This document shows, piece after piece, positions 12,197 through 20,098 of a DNA stretch of 20,101 nucleotides (position 1 is the first letter of the stretch; each line of letters starts with the position of its first letter). Location: NCBI GenBank assembly GCA_036496265.1, contig DASXLL010000120.1, positions 1-20,101 of the forward strand, written 5' to 3'. Under the pieces are notes generated by a model. That model saw only the letters and a program-made list of their open reading frames with translations. It made no database searches and was not told the origin of the DNA. The position numbers and the translations under genes were made by a program. This DNA is from CAYLLN01 sp036496265. Its GTDB lineage: Bacteria > Planctomycetota > Planctomycetia > Pirellulales > Pirellulaceae.

Positions 12197-15019
12197 GTGA
12201 CGTCTGGCCATATCGAAGTCCGCGGTGCGAGAGTCCATAACCTCAAAGACATCGACCTCGACATTCCCCGCCATGAGCTGATCGTCATTTGCGGCGTCAG
12301 CGGCAGCGGCAAGACGAGCCTGGCCCTCGATACGCTGTATGCCGAAGGGCAACGGCGGTACATCGAGACCTTTTCGCTTCAGGCGCGGCAGTTTCTGGAA
12401 CGGCTCGATAAACCCGAAGCCGACCGCATCGACGGCATCCCGCCCGCCATCGCCGTCAAGCAACATACGGCCTCGCGTTCCAACCGCGTCACAATCGGTG
12501 CTACCACGGAAGCGATCGACTATCTGCGGCTCTTGTACGCCAAAATCGCCGACCTGATCTGCCCGACATGCGGCTTACGGATCGAAAAACATTCCCCGCA
12601 GTCTGCGGCTGAACAAATTGCCGCTCTGCCGCTAGGCACGCGGGTGATGATCTGCTTCGAGCCCCAGCAGGGGGCTTCCAATCCGTTGACGCAATTTCAA
12701 TCTTCCGGCTTTGTGCGGGTTATCGCCGACGGCCAGGTCCTCAATATCGCCGACGCTGCCAATGGCTCATTCATCGACCTGCACGTGGTCGTTGACCGCC
12801 TCATCATTGGCCAGCAAGACCTAATTCGTCTCCGCGATTCCATTGAAACCGCTTTTCGCCACGGCGAGGGCCGTGCCATCGCTTTTGCGGATGTAAGTGT
12901 TGCCGCCGGCGCACCAGGTAGTGCCGTTCAAACATCAATCGATGGCAAAAACTGGCCGCGACTCGAATTCTCGACGCGCCTCGAGTGCCCGAACTGCCAT
13001 CGCCTCTTTGCCGATCCCGACCCGCGCCGCTTCAGCTTCAACAGTCCCCTCGGCGCGTGCCCGACGTGCGAAGGATTTGGCACGATCAGCGACATCGACT
13101 TGAAGAAAATCGTGCCCGACACGACGAAAACGATCCGCAGCGGCGCGATCGCTCCTTGGAATACTCCCAAGCATCGCCACGAGCTGGATGAATTGCTGGC
13201 ACTGGCGGACGATTATCTCATTCCTGTGGATGTGCCTTTCAACGAGCTGACGGAAGAGCAGCTTCGCCTCATCCGCGAAGGGGTCCCCGAGCGCAAATTC
13301 GGCGGCCTCACCGGCTTCTTCCGCTGGCTCGATCGTCACAAGTACAAACTGCATTATCGAGTTTTTGCCAACCGCTGGCGAAGCAGCCGGACTTGCCCGA
13401 CATGCCACGGCACGCGGCTCAATGAAGAAGCCCTCGCTTGGAAAATCGCCGGCCTGTCGATCGCCGCTCTCACCGGCCTGACCATCGACAGGACCCTTGC
13501 TGTTTTCAATTCACTCGATCTCTCGGTTCAGCGTCGGAGCATCGCCCAGAACATTTTTGACCAGCTCAATCAGCGCCTCCATTTTCTCATTGAAGTCGGC
13601 CTCGGCTATCTTTCGCTCGATCGCCCGCTGCGAACGCTCAGCAGCGGTGAAGCCCACCGCGTCATGCTCACGTCCGTCCTCGGCAGCAGTCTTGTCAACA
13701 TGCTTTACATTCTCGACGAGCCATCCGCCGGCTTGCATTCCAAGGACGTTAGCCGGCTGGTGCAATCGATTCGCCGTCTTTCCTCCCGCCGCAATACCGT
13801 CATCGCCGTCGAGCATGAAGAAGACCTGATCCGCGCTGCCGACCGCCTGATCGAGTTCGGCCCCGCTGCCGGCGATTCCGGCGGCCAAATCACCTTCCAA
13901 GGCCCGCTCGATCAAATGCTCAAGCCCTCCGCCAGCCTCACGGGCGAATTCCTCGCCGGCCGCCGCGGAATTTCCATCCCAGAAAAACGCCGGCCCACCA
14001 ACCATGGCTGGATCAAGCTGATGGGCGCTCGCGGTCACAACTTGAAAAATGTCACCGTCGAATTTCCGCTCAATACACTGTGCGTCGTCAGCGGCGTCAG
14101 CGGAGCCGGCAAAAGCTCGCTCGTCCAAGAAACGCTTTACGGCGCGATCTGCAGCCGCAAGAGCCGTGACTGTGAGCCCCCTCCCCTGCCCTTCGACGAA
14201 ATCGTCGGCTGCGGCCAAATCGACGATTGCATTCTCGTCGATCAAACGCCGATCGGCCGCTCGTCGCGAGTGAACCCCGCAACATACATCAAAGCCTTCG
14301 ATCCGATCCGGCAAGTGTTCGCCGACACGGTCGAGGCTCGCACGCACAACTACACCGCCGGCCATTTCAGCTTCAACGTCGAAGCCGGCCGTTGCAGCGC
14401 CTGCCAGGGCGAGGGTTTTCTTACGATCGACATGCAGTTCATGGCCGATGTGCAAAAGAAATGCGGTCAGTGCGGCGGTGCGCGTTACCGCAAGGAAGTC
14501 CTGGCCATCAAGTACCGCGGCAAAAGCATCGCCGATGTCCTTGCCATGACGGGCCGTGAGGCATTCAGCTTCTTCCGCGGTCAGCCCAAGGTTCAGGCGC
14601 GCCTCAAACAGTTGATTGACGTGGGGCTCGATTACTTGCAGCTCGGCCAATCAGCCAGCACGCTCTCGTCGGGCGAAGCCCAGCGACTCAAGCTCGCCGC
14701 CCACCTGTCCGCAGCCACCAAAAGTCGCACGCTTTTCTTGCTGGATGAACCGACGACCGGCCTTCACTTTGCCGATGTCGTGACGCTTCTCGACTGTTTT
14801 GAAGCCCTCCTTTCCGTCGGCCACTCATTGATTATTGTCGAACACAACCTCCAGCTGATGCGCTCGGCTGATTACATTATTGATCTTGGACCGGAGGCCG
14901 GCGACGACGGCGGCCAGGTAGTTGCCTGCGGCATACCCGAAGAACTCGCCCGTTCCACAGCATCCCACACCGGCCGCTACCTCAGCCAATCGCTAATCAA
15001 CGCCTTCGCTGCCTCCTGA
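12197..15019 (+). CDS. uvrA: UvrA-family excinuclease ATPase
   Basis: A 940-aa tandem ABC-type ATPase. Walker A 1 is GVSGSGKT (33-40) and Walker A 2 GVSGAGKS (633-640). Walker B/H-loop regions are LYILDEPSAGLH (~503-514) and LFLLDEPTTGLH (~847-858). Zinc-binding modules lie at Cys264/267/288/291 and Cys733/736/756/759, and an additional CPTC occurs at 122-125. The UvrB-interacting region between the first Walker A and the second zinc module appears present in shortened form, so it is not an obvious UvrA2. In both ABC signature motifs the third residue is Ser (LSSGEAHR at 481, LSSGEAQR at 823) instead of the LSGGE usual in UvrA, which suggests a divergent paralogue. The initiator is GTG at 12197, fixed by the conserved IEVRGARVHNL. 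Confidence 0.9.
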   Translation: MTSGHIEVRGARVHNLKDIDLDIPRHELIVICGVSGSGKTSLALDTLYAEGQRRYIETFSLQARQFLERLDKPEADRIDGIPPAIAVKQHTASRSNRVTIGATTEAIDYLRLLYAKIADLICPTCGLRIEKHSPQSAAEQIAALPLGTRVMICFEPQQGASNPLTQFQSSGFVRVIADGQVLNIADAANGSFIDLHVVVDRLIIGQQDLIRLRDSIETAFRHGEGRAIAFADVSVAAGAPGSAVQTSIDGKNWPRLEFSTRLECPNCHRLFADPDPRRFSFNSPLGACPTCEGFGTISDIDLKKIVPDTTKTIRSGAIAPWNTPKHRHELDELLALADDYLIPVDVPFNELTEEQLRLIREGVPERKFGGLTGFFRWLDRHKYKLHYRVFANRWRSSRTCPTCHGTRLNEEALAWKIAGLSIAALTGLTIDRTLAVFNSLDLSVQRRSIAQNIFDQLNQRLHFLIEVGLGYLSLDRPLRTLSSGEAHRVMLTSVLGSSLVNMLYILDEPSAGLHSKDVSRLVQSIRRLSSRRNTVIAVEHEEDLIRAADRLIEFGPAAGDSGGQITFQGPLDQMLKPSASLTGEFLAGRRGISIPEKRRPTNHGWIKLMGARGHNLKNVTVEFPLNTLCVVSGVSGAGKSSLVQETLYGAICSRKSRDCEPPPLPFDEIVGCGQIDDCILVDQTPIGRSSRVNPATYIKAFDPIRQVFADTVEARTHNYTAGHFSFNVEAGRCSACQGEGFLTIDMQFMADVQKKCGQCGGARYRKEVLAIKYRGKSIADVLAMTGREAFSFFRGQPKVQARLKQLIDVGLDYLQLGQSASTLSSGEAQRLKLAAHLSAATKSRTLFLLDEPTTGLHFADVVTLLDCFEALLSVGHSLIIVEHNLQLMRSADYIIDLGPEAGDDGGQVVACGIPEELARSTASHTGRYLSQSLINAFAAS

Positions 15020-15044
15020 CTTCCCTCGCCTGTTCCCGCCCCTG

Positions 15045-15944
15045 TTGCCTGTCCCCCACGTGGTCTCCGAACTTCCATTGCTCGATGTCTTCTTCGGTGA
15101 GCTAACCGTTCACCGGGCCTCCGTCTATGCCCGGCTGCCCCGGCCGATAAACGATGAAGGCGTGAAAATCGCCGGCGAGGTCCGCGGCCCGCGTTGCCGG
15201 CTCGCCCAAACGCTGCCGGTTTCTGTTTCACTCGTTGATTTGGGACAGGGCCCGACTCTCTTGGCCCGCGCGGTCGTTCCCGATCCCAATTTCTGGTCGC
15301 CCGACAACCCGGCCATTTACGATGTGACGGTCAATTTGCTGCATCACGGCAAAACGCTCGCCACCTCTCGCCGTTCGATCGGCTTCCGGCCACTTGGCGC
15401 CCGAAAACAACAATTCCGCAGTGAAGCAAAGAACTGGGTCCTCCGCGGCGTCGGCGCCGGCTCGACTACGGCGACCATGCCCGCCGAATGGCAATCCACC
15501 GCGAGCGCCTACATCGCTGACTATCACGTCGATCGTTTCGTCGAAGCCTCCGAGCTGGGCGTTCCGGCTATCGCCGATCTTAATCCCCAACAGGATATTC
15601 CGCTGCAGCTTCGGCAGCTCGCGTTGCATCCAGCCGCGGCCATGGCTATCGTCCGTGTGCCTCCGGGCACGAATTTCAAGCTCACCGGCATCGCTCCGAA
15701 CCTATTGCTGGCTCAAGCGGTTCTGCCGCGAGTTCCGTTCGCGCCGCAAGCCTGGGCCCATGCGATCTGGGCCGAATCGGCCGATCCCGCCGTGCTTTCG
15801 AATCTCCAAGCAAACTTTAAGCTGCCCATTGTCGCCATCCGCAAACTCGCCGCGCCTCTGGCCATTGGCGATGCCCGCGCTGCCTGCGATGATCTTCAGC
15901 GTGACCTCGCATCCGTCGGACAATTCGCGGGCTACGTCGTATGA
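15045..15944 (+). CDS. GH2-like beta-sandwich protein of unknown function
   Basis: A 299-aa protein. Residues ~25-120 resemble the Ig-like beta-sandwich of glycoside hydrolase family 2: VYARLPRPIN, SVSLVDLGQGP, DPNFWSPDNPAIYDVTVNLL and SIGFRPLGA. The second half (~130-299) has no GH catalytic domain that I recognise. It contains VLRGVGAG, a helical segment with Pro-Gln-Gln-Asp and a C-terminal LASVGQFAGYVV. There is no signal peptide, which is unusual for a GH2-related protein. The start is uncertain: TTG at 15045 gives this frame and GTG at 15060 is an alternative; neither has a clear ribosome binding site. It begins 25 nt after uvrA and overlaps the ThiF-family gene by 4 nt (ATGA), so it is probably translated with it. 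Confidence 0.7.
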   Translation: MPVPHVVSELPLLDVFFGELTVHRASVYARLPRPINDEGVKIAGEVRGPRCRLAQTLPVSVSLVDLGQGPTLLARAVVPDPNFWSPDNPAIYDVTVNLLHHGKTLATSRRSIGFRPLGARKQQFRSEAKNWVLRGVGAGSTTATMPAEWQSTASAYIADYHVDRFVEASELGVPAIADLNPQQDIPLQLRQLALHPAAAMAIVRVPPGTNFKLTGIAPNLLLAQAVLPRVPFAPQAWAHAIWAESADPAVLSNLQANFKLPIVAIRKLAAPLAIGDARAACDDLQRDLASVGQFAGYVV

Positions 15945-16987
15945 ACGAAGATCCTCTCGATCTCCAAACCTCCCGCTATGCCCGGCAGATGCGTTTTCCC
16001 GGCATCGGCGTCGAAGGCCAACGCCGCTTGCTGGCGTCGAAGGCTCTGATCGTCGGCTGCGGCGCTCTCGGCTCGGTCGTTATCAACACGCTAGCCCGCG
16101 CCGGAGTCGGTCATCTGCGCATCGTCGATCGCGATTTTCTGGAGTTGAACAACCTGCAGCGGCAGGTTCTTTACGACGAAGACGACGTCGCCGCCGGAAT
16201 TCCCAAGGCCATCGCGGCCTATGAACGCCTCAAAAAAATCAATTCGACGATCACCATTGAGCCCATCGTCGCCGATGTCGATCACACCAACATCGAGCGA
16301 CTCGCCGCCGGCGTCGGTTGCATCATCGACGGCACCGATAATTTCGAAACGCGCTTTCTGCTGAACGACGCCGCTGTAAAATTCGGTATTCCCTGGGTTT
16401 ACGGGGGCTGTCTCGCCGCTGAAGGCCAATCGCTCACGATCTTGCCCGGCCAAACGCCGTGCCTCCGCTGCCTCATGCCCGAGCCGCCGCCGCCAGGCTC
16501 ATCGCCGACGTGCGATAGCGCCGGCATTCTCGGCACGATCATTGGTGTCATCGCATCGTTCGAAGCCAATGAAGCCTTGAAGATCCTTAGCGGCCACGCA
16601 GAGGCAATCAGCCGACCGTGGACGATTTTCGATCTGTGGGACAACACAATTCGCCAGATCAAACTCGAACCTGCGCCCGCCACAGACTGTCCTTGCTGCG
16701 GCCGCCGCGATTTTCCCTGGCTAACTGGCCAACGTGGCAGCCACACCGCCGTACTCTGCGGCCGCAACGCCGTTCAGCTCAGCTTTCCCGGCCGCGATGC
16801 CGTTTCATTCGACGAACTCGAGAAGAAACTCGCCGCCGTCGGCGCCGTCAGCCGCAATAAGTACCTGGTACGCGCCGAAATCGGCTCCCATACGATTACC
16901 GTCTTCCCGGACGGCCGCGCCGTGATCGGCGGCACCGAAGACATCGCCGAAGCCCGTTCGCTCTATGCAAAATTCGTGGGCAATTAA
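15941..16987 (+). CDS. ThiF/MoeB-type E1-like adenylyltransferase with extra C-terminal domain
   Basis: A 348-aa protein. It activates the C-terminal glycine of a ubiquitin-like sulfur carrier (MoaD/ThiS type) by adenylation. Visible features are YARQMRF (~13-19), the nucleotide loop IVGCGALGSVV (~37-47), DRDFLELNNLQRQ (~63-75), IIDGTDNFETR (~128-138), Cys191 in PTCDSAGILG at the MoeB catalytic-Cys position and zinc ligands Cys174/177 and Cys250/253. After the zinc site an additional ~85-residue domain (~262-348) follows, containing VSFDELEKKLAAVG and ITVFPDGRAVIGGTEDIAEA; it is not a rhodanese domain and I do not recognise it. The start overlaps the upstream stop (ATGA). No sulfur-carrier gene is visible here, so the partner is elsewhere. 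Confidence 0.9.
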   Translation: MNEDPLDLQTSRYARQMRFPGIGVEGQRRLLASKALIVGCGALGSVVINTLARAGVGHLRIVDRDFLELNNLQRQVLYDEDDVAAGIPKAIAAYERLKKINSTITIEPIVADVDHTNIERLAAGVGCIIDGTDNFETRFLLNDAAVKFGIPWVYGGCLAAEGQSLTILPGQTPCLRCLMPEPPPPGSSPTCDSAGILGTIIGVIASFEANEALKILSGHAEAISRPWTIFDLWDNTIRQIKLEPAPATDCPCCGRRDFPWLTGQRGSHTAVLCGRNAVQLSFPGRDAVSFDELEKKLAAVGAVSRNKYLVRAEIGSHTITVFPDGRAVIGGTEDIAEARSLYAKFVGN

Positions 16988-17044
16988 CATCGCCGGCGAT
17001 GGGCGCTAGACGCACCGCCAAAAGTTGCCAACTGAGGACTCCGA

Positions 17045-17467
17045 ATGCCTCCCGATTTTCAACTGCTGCCGATGACTGTCGCCGACTACGACGAAGCCCT
17101 CGCGCTGTGGAACTCCTGCGAAGGCGTCCGCGCGAACGAAACGCGCGACGAATTCGCCCGCATCCTCGCCCGCAACCCAGGCCTCTGCTCAGTCATTCGC
17201 CGCGGCAACGAGCTCGCCGCCGCCGTTCTCGCCTGTCACGACGGCCGCCGCGGCTATCTCTACCACCTTGGCGTCGCCGCCAAATTCCGCCGCGCTGGGC
17301 TAGGCCGACTCTTGGTCGAGCACTCGCTCGACCGCCTCAAGGCGGAAGGCATCAACCGCTGCACCATCTTCGTCATCCGCGGCAACGAAGCCGGCGAAGC
17401 CTTCTGGAAGCGCACGGGCTGGCGCGAACGGACGGATTTGGGCCTGATGGCGAAGGACCTGAGTTGA
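17045..17467 (+). CDS. GNAT family N-acetyltransferase
   Basis: A 140-aa single-domain GNAT enzyme that would transfer an acetyl group from acetyl-CoA to an amine. Motif A is HLGVAAKFRRAGLGRLLVEH (~74-93) with the R-x-x-G-x-G CoA loop Arg82...Gly87. Motif B is FVIRGNEAGEAFWKRTGW. The N-terminal helices (~12-45) form the substrate side, whose identity cannot be inferred. A GAGG stretch lies upstream of the ATG. It follows the ThiF-family gene by 57 nt and may be the last gene of the uvrA run. A longer frame in another register over the same bases (16999-17571) is an Arg/Pro-rich shadow. Confidence 0.88.
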   Translation: MPPDFQLLPMTVADYDEALALWNSCEGVRANETRDEFARILARNPGLCSVIRRGNELAAAVLACHDGRRGYLYHLGVAAKFRRAGLGRLLVEHSLDRLKAEGINRCTIFVIRGNEAGEAFWKRTGWRERTDLGLMAKDLS

Positions 17468-17585
17468 AAGAGCGACGAAGCTTGCAGGAACTCGGCGCCT
17501 ATTTCAAGATTCAACTAGATAGTTGCTTCTTCGAAAACGAATTCTATTCGCTGGGGCTAAACAGCTCGTAGAAATATGCCAGCCT

Positions 17586-17846
17586 TCAGCTCTGCTTGTG
17601 CGTCGATTCCGACGATGGATGTGTCTGCGGCTGTGGCACGACCGCGGTGGCACGATTTACTATGGCAGTGATTTGTTCGACAACCGTACCGCGTTTGTCT
17701 TCGGGAATCGCGGAAAGGTCAACGTAGAGTGCCCGGCCGGATTGAATGGCGGCTCGAACGTGCGCGATCCGTGCGCCGGCCGAGATCGATATGCCGCCCT
17801 CGGCTTCTGCAGCTTGCCGAAAGAGGTCCAATGATGTTCCGTTCAT
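17586..17846 (-). CDS. Small protein coupled to a GNAT-like gene
   Basis: An 86-aa protein of unknown family. It begins MNGTSLDLFRQAAEAEGGIS, continues with SAGARIAHVRAAIQSGRALY and VDLSAIPEDKRGTVVEQITA, and ends in a Thr/Ser/Pro-rich tail. It could be an alpha/beta mini-domain, and I do not recognise it. The ATG overlaps the TGA of the upstream GNAT-like gene by 4 nt (17843-17846), implying translational coupling and a functional relation to that protein. A toxin-antitoxin pair is possible, but in known GNAT toxin modules the antitoxin normally comes first and has a DNA-binding motif, which I do not see here. Confidence 0.6.
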   Translation of the reverse strand: MNGTSLDLFRQAAEAEGGISISAGARIAHVRAAIQSGRALYVDLSAIPEDKRGTVVEQITAIVNRATAVVPQPQTHPSSESTHKQS

Positions 17847-18478
17847 GCCGAATCTCCTATTGCGGCCAGCCAGTCTGTTGCGTCGCGCGCCGGTAACTCA
17901 AAGTATGTCAAATCGAAATAGTTCGAATCCTGCCCCAGGGGAGTCATTCTGCATCGTTTCGAGTAAAACTCCTCGGCCTGAGGCAAAGAGTGGAGGCCAA
18001 TCGCGCCTCCCAATTGCATTTCCGTACTGAGTCGGATGGCATCAGCGATTAGCACAGTCCCGATGCCAAGGAACCGCGGCTGATTCGCAAATGCTCTGAG
18101 GTTCCAGGGGGCGGCCTCCACGTAATCGATATACACAAGATGTCCGACGCCAAGGCGCGCCTCGCGAGGAATACGCAAAACGGCCATCGCGCCTTGAATG
18201 TCGCCTTCATATTCGACAACGACGGCCATGTGGTGGCCGGTTTTTATGCTATCACGCTTGTTTCGCCAATCCCAATGTGCATGCTCAAGGGGGGCCAGAC
18301 CAACAGCCTGATCAGAATCTGCGGCTCGCTGACGAGCATCAGCCCAGTCAATTTCAATCAGTTCCAACTTGTCTGCCGGAAAATCGCGATAGAGATTGGC
18401 CAGAACAAGCGGTCTGTCTGTCGCTCGTGCGTCAATGAGCCTCACCCGTCGTACCGAAGATGGCCCAAAGTCTGGCAT
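17843..18478 (-). CDS. GNAT-like acetyltransferase-fold protein
   Basis: A 211-aa protein. The C-terminal ~115 residues follow a GNAT fold: VVVEYEGDIQGAMAVLRIP (~86-104), GHLVYIDYVEAAPWNLRAF (~112-130), the CoA loop PRFLGIGTVLIADAIRLSTE (~134-153, with G-x-G) and GAIGLHSLPQAEEFYSKRC (~158-176). The N-terminal ~75 residues include EIDWADARQRAADS and a Trp/His/Arg-rich stretch (HAHWDWRNKRDS) of unknown role. The substrate is unknown. It is the first of a two-gene minus-strand unit, followed with a 4-nt overlap by an 86-aa protein. Upstream, towards 18633, there is a 154-bp spacer with a nested inverted repeat. Confidence 0.75.
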   Translation of the reverse strand: MPDFGPSSVRRVRLIDARATDRPLVLANLYRDFPADKLELIEIDWADARQRAADSDQAVGLAPLEHAHWDWRNKRDSIKTGHHMAVVVEYEGDIQGAMAVLRIPREARLGVGHLVYIDYVEAAPWNLRAFANQPRFLGIGTVLIADAIRLSTEMQLGGAIGLHSLPQAEEFYSKRCRMTPLGQDSNYFDLTYFELPARDATDWLAAIGDSA

Positions 18479-18532
18479 CTGCAGACTCGCTTGGTATAGT
18501 CGTAGCGTGACGGGGTTAGTATATCAACGCCA

Positions 18533-18605
18533 CCGCTAGCACCATTCGTTACGGATGGGATCGAGAGGATATTGTCGAATGAGAATACCGGAGACGAGCT
18601 AGCGG
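18533..18605. repeat. Nested inverted repeat downstream of the sulfatase gene
   Basis: The outer arms CCGCTAGC (18533-18540) and GCTAGCGG (18598-18605) are perfect; inner arms CATTCG (18543-18548) and CGAATG (18576-18581) are also perfect. It could terminate the sulfatase transcript or lie in the GNAT upstream region. There is no T-tract on minus, so the function is uncertain. Confidence 0.4.
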
Positions 18606-18632
18606 CGCCTGCAGACCGGGTAAAAGCCGATC

Positions 18633-19976
18633 TTATGCCGCCTTTGCCTTCCCCATCTTGTTTTTATTCTTATTCTTCGGTTTGCCATTAGGCGCGTCGC
18701 GGGCCACCGTTTTGCCCCCGGCGGGATTCAATTCTGTCAGCACTGTCGCGAGTCGGCCGCGCGCGGCCTTCGCGGCTACGTCGGTGGAGTCTGTGGGGAT
18801 AAGCTCTTCAACAAACGGCGCGTCTTTCAGCGAAAACAGCTCGCCGCGCTCATTCAGCTTGTAACCATCGTTGCGAACGTACCAGCCCGCGCCGAGCTGG
18901 ACGAAGATCGTTTCGCGGGGCGTATATTTTTCGCCGCGCAGATACGGCGCGAAGCTTTGACCGTCGAACTTGACATTGCTCGGAACCGTCGCACCGGCCA
19001 AATCGGCGAACGTCGGCAATAAATCGCTGAAATCGTGCAAATCCTTACTAACGCCGCCCCCCGCCAGCGTCCCCTTCCAGCTCGCAATAAACGGCACGCG
19101 GCAGCCGCCTTCCAATAATTGCCCCTTCATGCCGTGAACGTGCCGCCCGCCGATCTGACCCGTTAGCTTTTTCGGATCGTGTTCTTCGCGATAGCCGACC
19201 GTCGCCGTGCCGTTGTCGGTCGTGAACAGAATCATCGTCTTCTCTCGGAGCCCCAGCTTATCGAGTTCCGCGACAAGGAGACCGACCGTCTTATCGAGAT
19301 ACTTGATGTTGTCGTCGTAAAGTTGGCTCGCGTCGGCCCCTTCTTTCGAATCGGGCGTGCGCAAAATCGGGCCGTGAATCAAATGCGACGAGAGATAAAA
19401 ATAGAACGGCTGATCCTTGTGCCGGCGGAGAAAATCAATCGCGAAATCGTTATTGTGGTCGGGACAGTAAACCTCTTTATCGAACTTCACTTCTTTGCCG
19501 TTTTTCGTGTAATTGTCCTTCCAAAACCATCCCGAAGCCGTCGGGTCGGTGATGTATTCATCAAAACCCCAGTCGCCCGGCGAATCCGACATCTGCCGCC
19601 ATTTGCCCGCCATGCCCGTGACATATCCAGCGGATTTCAGAATGCGAGCCATTGACGGTTCGTCCTTGAATGACGGATTGCCCGCCGTCTGATTCGTCAG
19701 CCCGCCCGTGCGAAAACCATGGCGGCCCGTCATGAGCAGCGCCCGCGACGGCCCGCAGAGCGGCGTCGCATAGCCGCGTTCGAACCGCGTTCCCGACTTG
19801 GCCAGCGCGTCGATGTTCGGCGTGAACGTTTTGGCCCGGTCCGACCCATAGCAGCCGAACGCGTCGATGCCCGCGTCGTCCCCGAAGATAAACAAAATAT
19901 TCGGCTTCGACGGTGCGGCGGCGTATAGCGCCGTGGAAAGCAACAACGCACAAAAGAGCAACAGAGAAGTTTTCAT
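18633..19976 (-). CDS. Secreted sulfatase (arylsulfatase family)
   Basis: A 447-aa exported sulfatase. A signal peptide (residues ~1-20, SLLLFCALLLSTALYA) targets it to the periplasm or outside. The formylglycine motif is CGPSR (Cys74-Arg78) within ATPLCGPSRALLMTGRH, so an FGE-type maturase is needed elsewhere. Metal-site residues are visible in ILFIFGDDAGID (Asp33/34) and TTDNGT (Asp254/Asn255). The GKWH motif of many sulfatases reads AGKWRQ here, with Lys125 kept but Arg at the usual His position. The C-terminus (~430-447) is a Lys/Asn-rich tail (KPKNKNKNKMGKAKAA). Likely substrates are sulfated polysaccharides or sugars, as is common in marine and freshwater planctomycetes, but the specific substrate is not readable. 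It ends the window's gene set on minus. Confidence 0.92.
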   Translation of the reverse strand: MKTSLLLFCALLLSTALYAAAPSKPNILFIFGDDAGIDAFGCYGSDRAKTFTPNIDALAKSGTRFERGYATPLCGPSRALLMTGRHGFRTGGLTNQTAGNPSFKDEPSMARILKSAGYVTGMAGKWRQMSDSPGDWGFDEYITDPTASGWFWKDNYTKNGKEVKFDKEVYCPDHNNDFAIDFLRRHKDQPFYFYLSSHLIHGPILRTPDSKEGADASQLYDDNIKYLDKTVGLLVAELDKLGLREKTMILFTTDNGTATVGYREEHDPKKLTGQIGGRHVHGMKGQLLEGGCRVPFIASWKGTLAGGGVSKDLHDFSDLLPTFADLAGATVPSNVKFDGQSFAPYLRGEKYTPRETIFVQLGAGWYVRNDGYKLNERGELFSLKDAPFVEELIPTDSTDVAAKAARGRLATVLTELNPAGGKTVARDAPNGKPKNKNKNKMGKAKAA

Positions 19977-20004
19977 GCGACAGGCTCAAAAGTTCGGAGA
20001 GGAC

Positions 20005-20098
20005 GGAACACTAATCGGCACTAATCTTCGCTAATAAGATACGGAGAGGGGCATCATTATTGTGCCCGTTAGTGTCGATTAGCGGAAATTAGTGTTCC
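20005..20098. repeat. Inverted decamer-repeat hairpin element (CACTAATCGG family)
   Basis: The left side has three 10-nt units CACTAATCGG, CACTAATCTT, CGCTAATAAG (20009-20038). The right side, read on minus, has CACTAATTTC, CGCTAATCGA, CACTAACGGG. The outermost GGAACACTAAT (20005-20015) is a perfect 11-bp inverse of 20088-20098. It lies directly upstream of the sulfatase gene on minus. I see no gene between 19977 and 20101. Confidence 0.85.

Noticed and set aside
13511..14650. 379-codon minus-strand frame inside the UvrA-family gene
   Set aside because: It is antisense to a well-supported gene with clear motifs; the frame is open because of GC-rich codon bias.
15394..16224. 276-codon plus-strand frame overlapping the GH2-like and ThiF-family genes
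   Set aside because: It is a shadow frame rich in Arg, Ser and Pro, overlapping two genes linked by an ATGA junction.
16999..17571. 190-codon plus-strand frame over the GNAT gene
   Set aside because: The product is Arg/Pro-rich without a domain, while the alternative frame encodes a clear GNAT enzyme.
18140..18499. 119-codon plus-strand frame opposite the GNAT-like gene
   Set aside because: The minus-strand gene has a conserved fold and coupled neighbour; the plus frame shows no motif.
18533..18605. Intrinsic terminator of the sulfatase gene
   Set aside because: The inverted repeats are perfect but the loops are long and there is no T-tract on minus, so I list it only as an inverted repeat.
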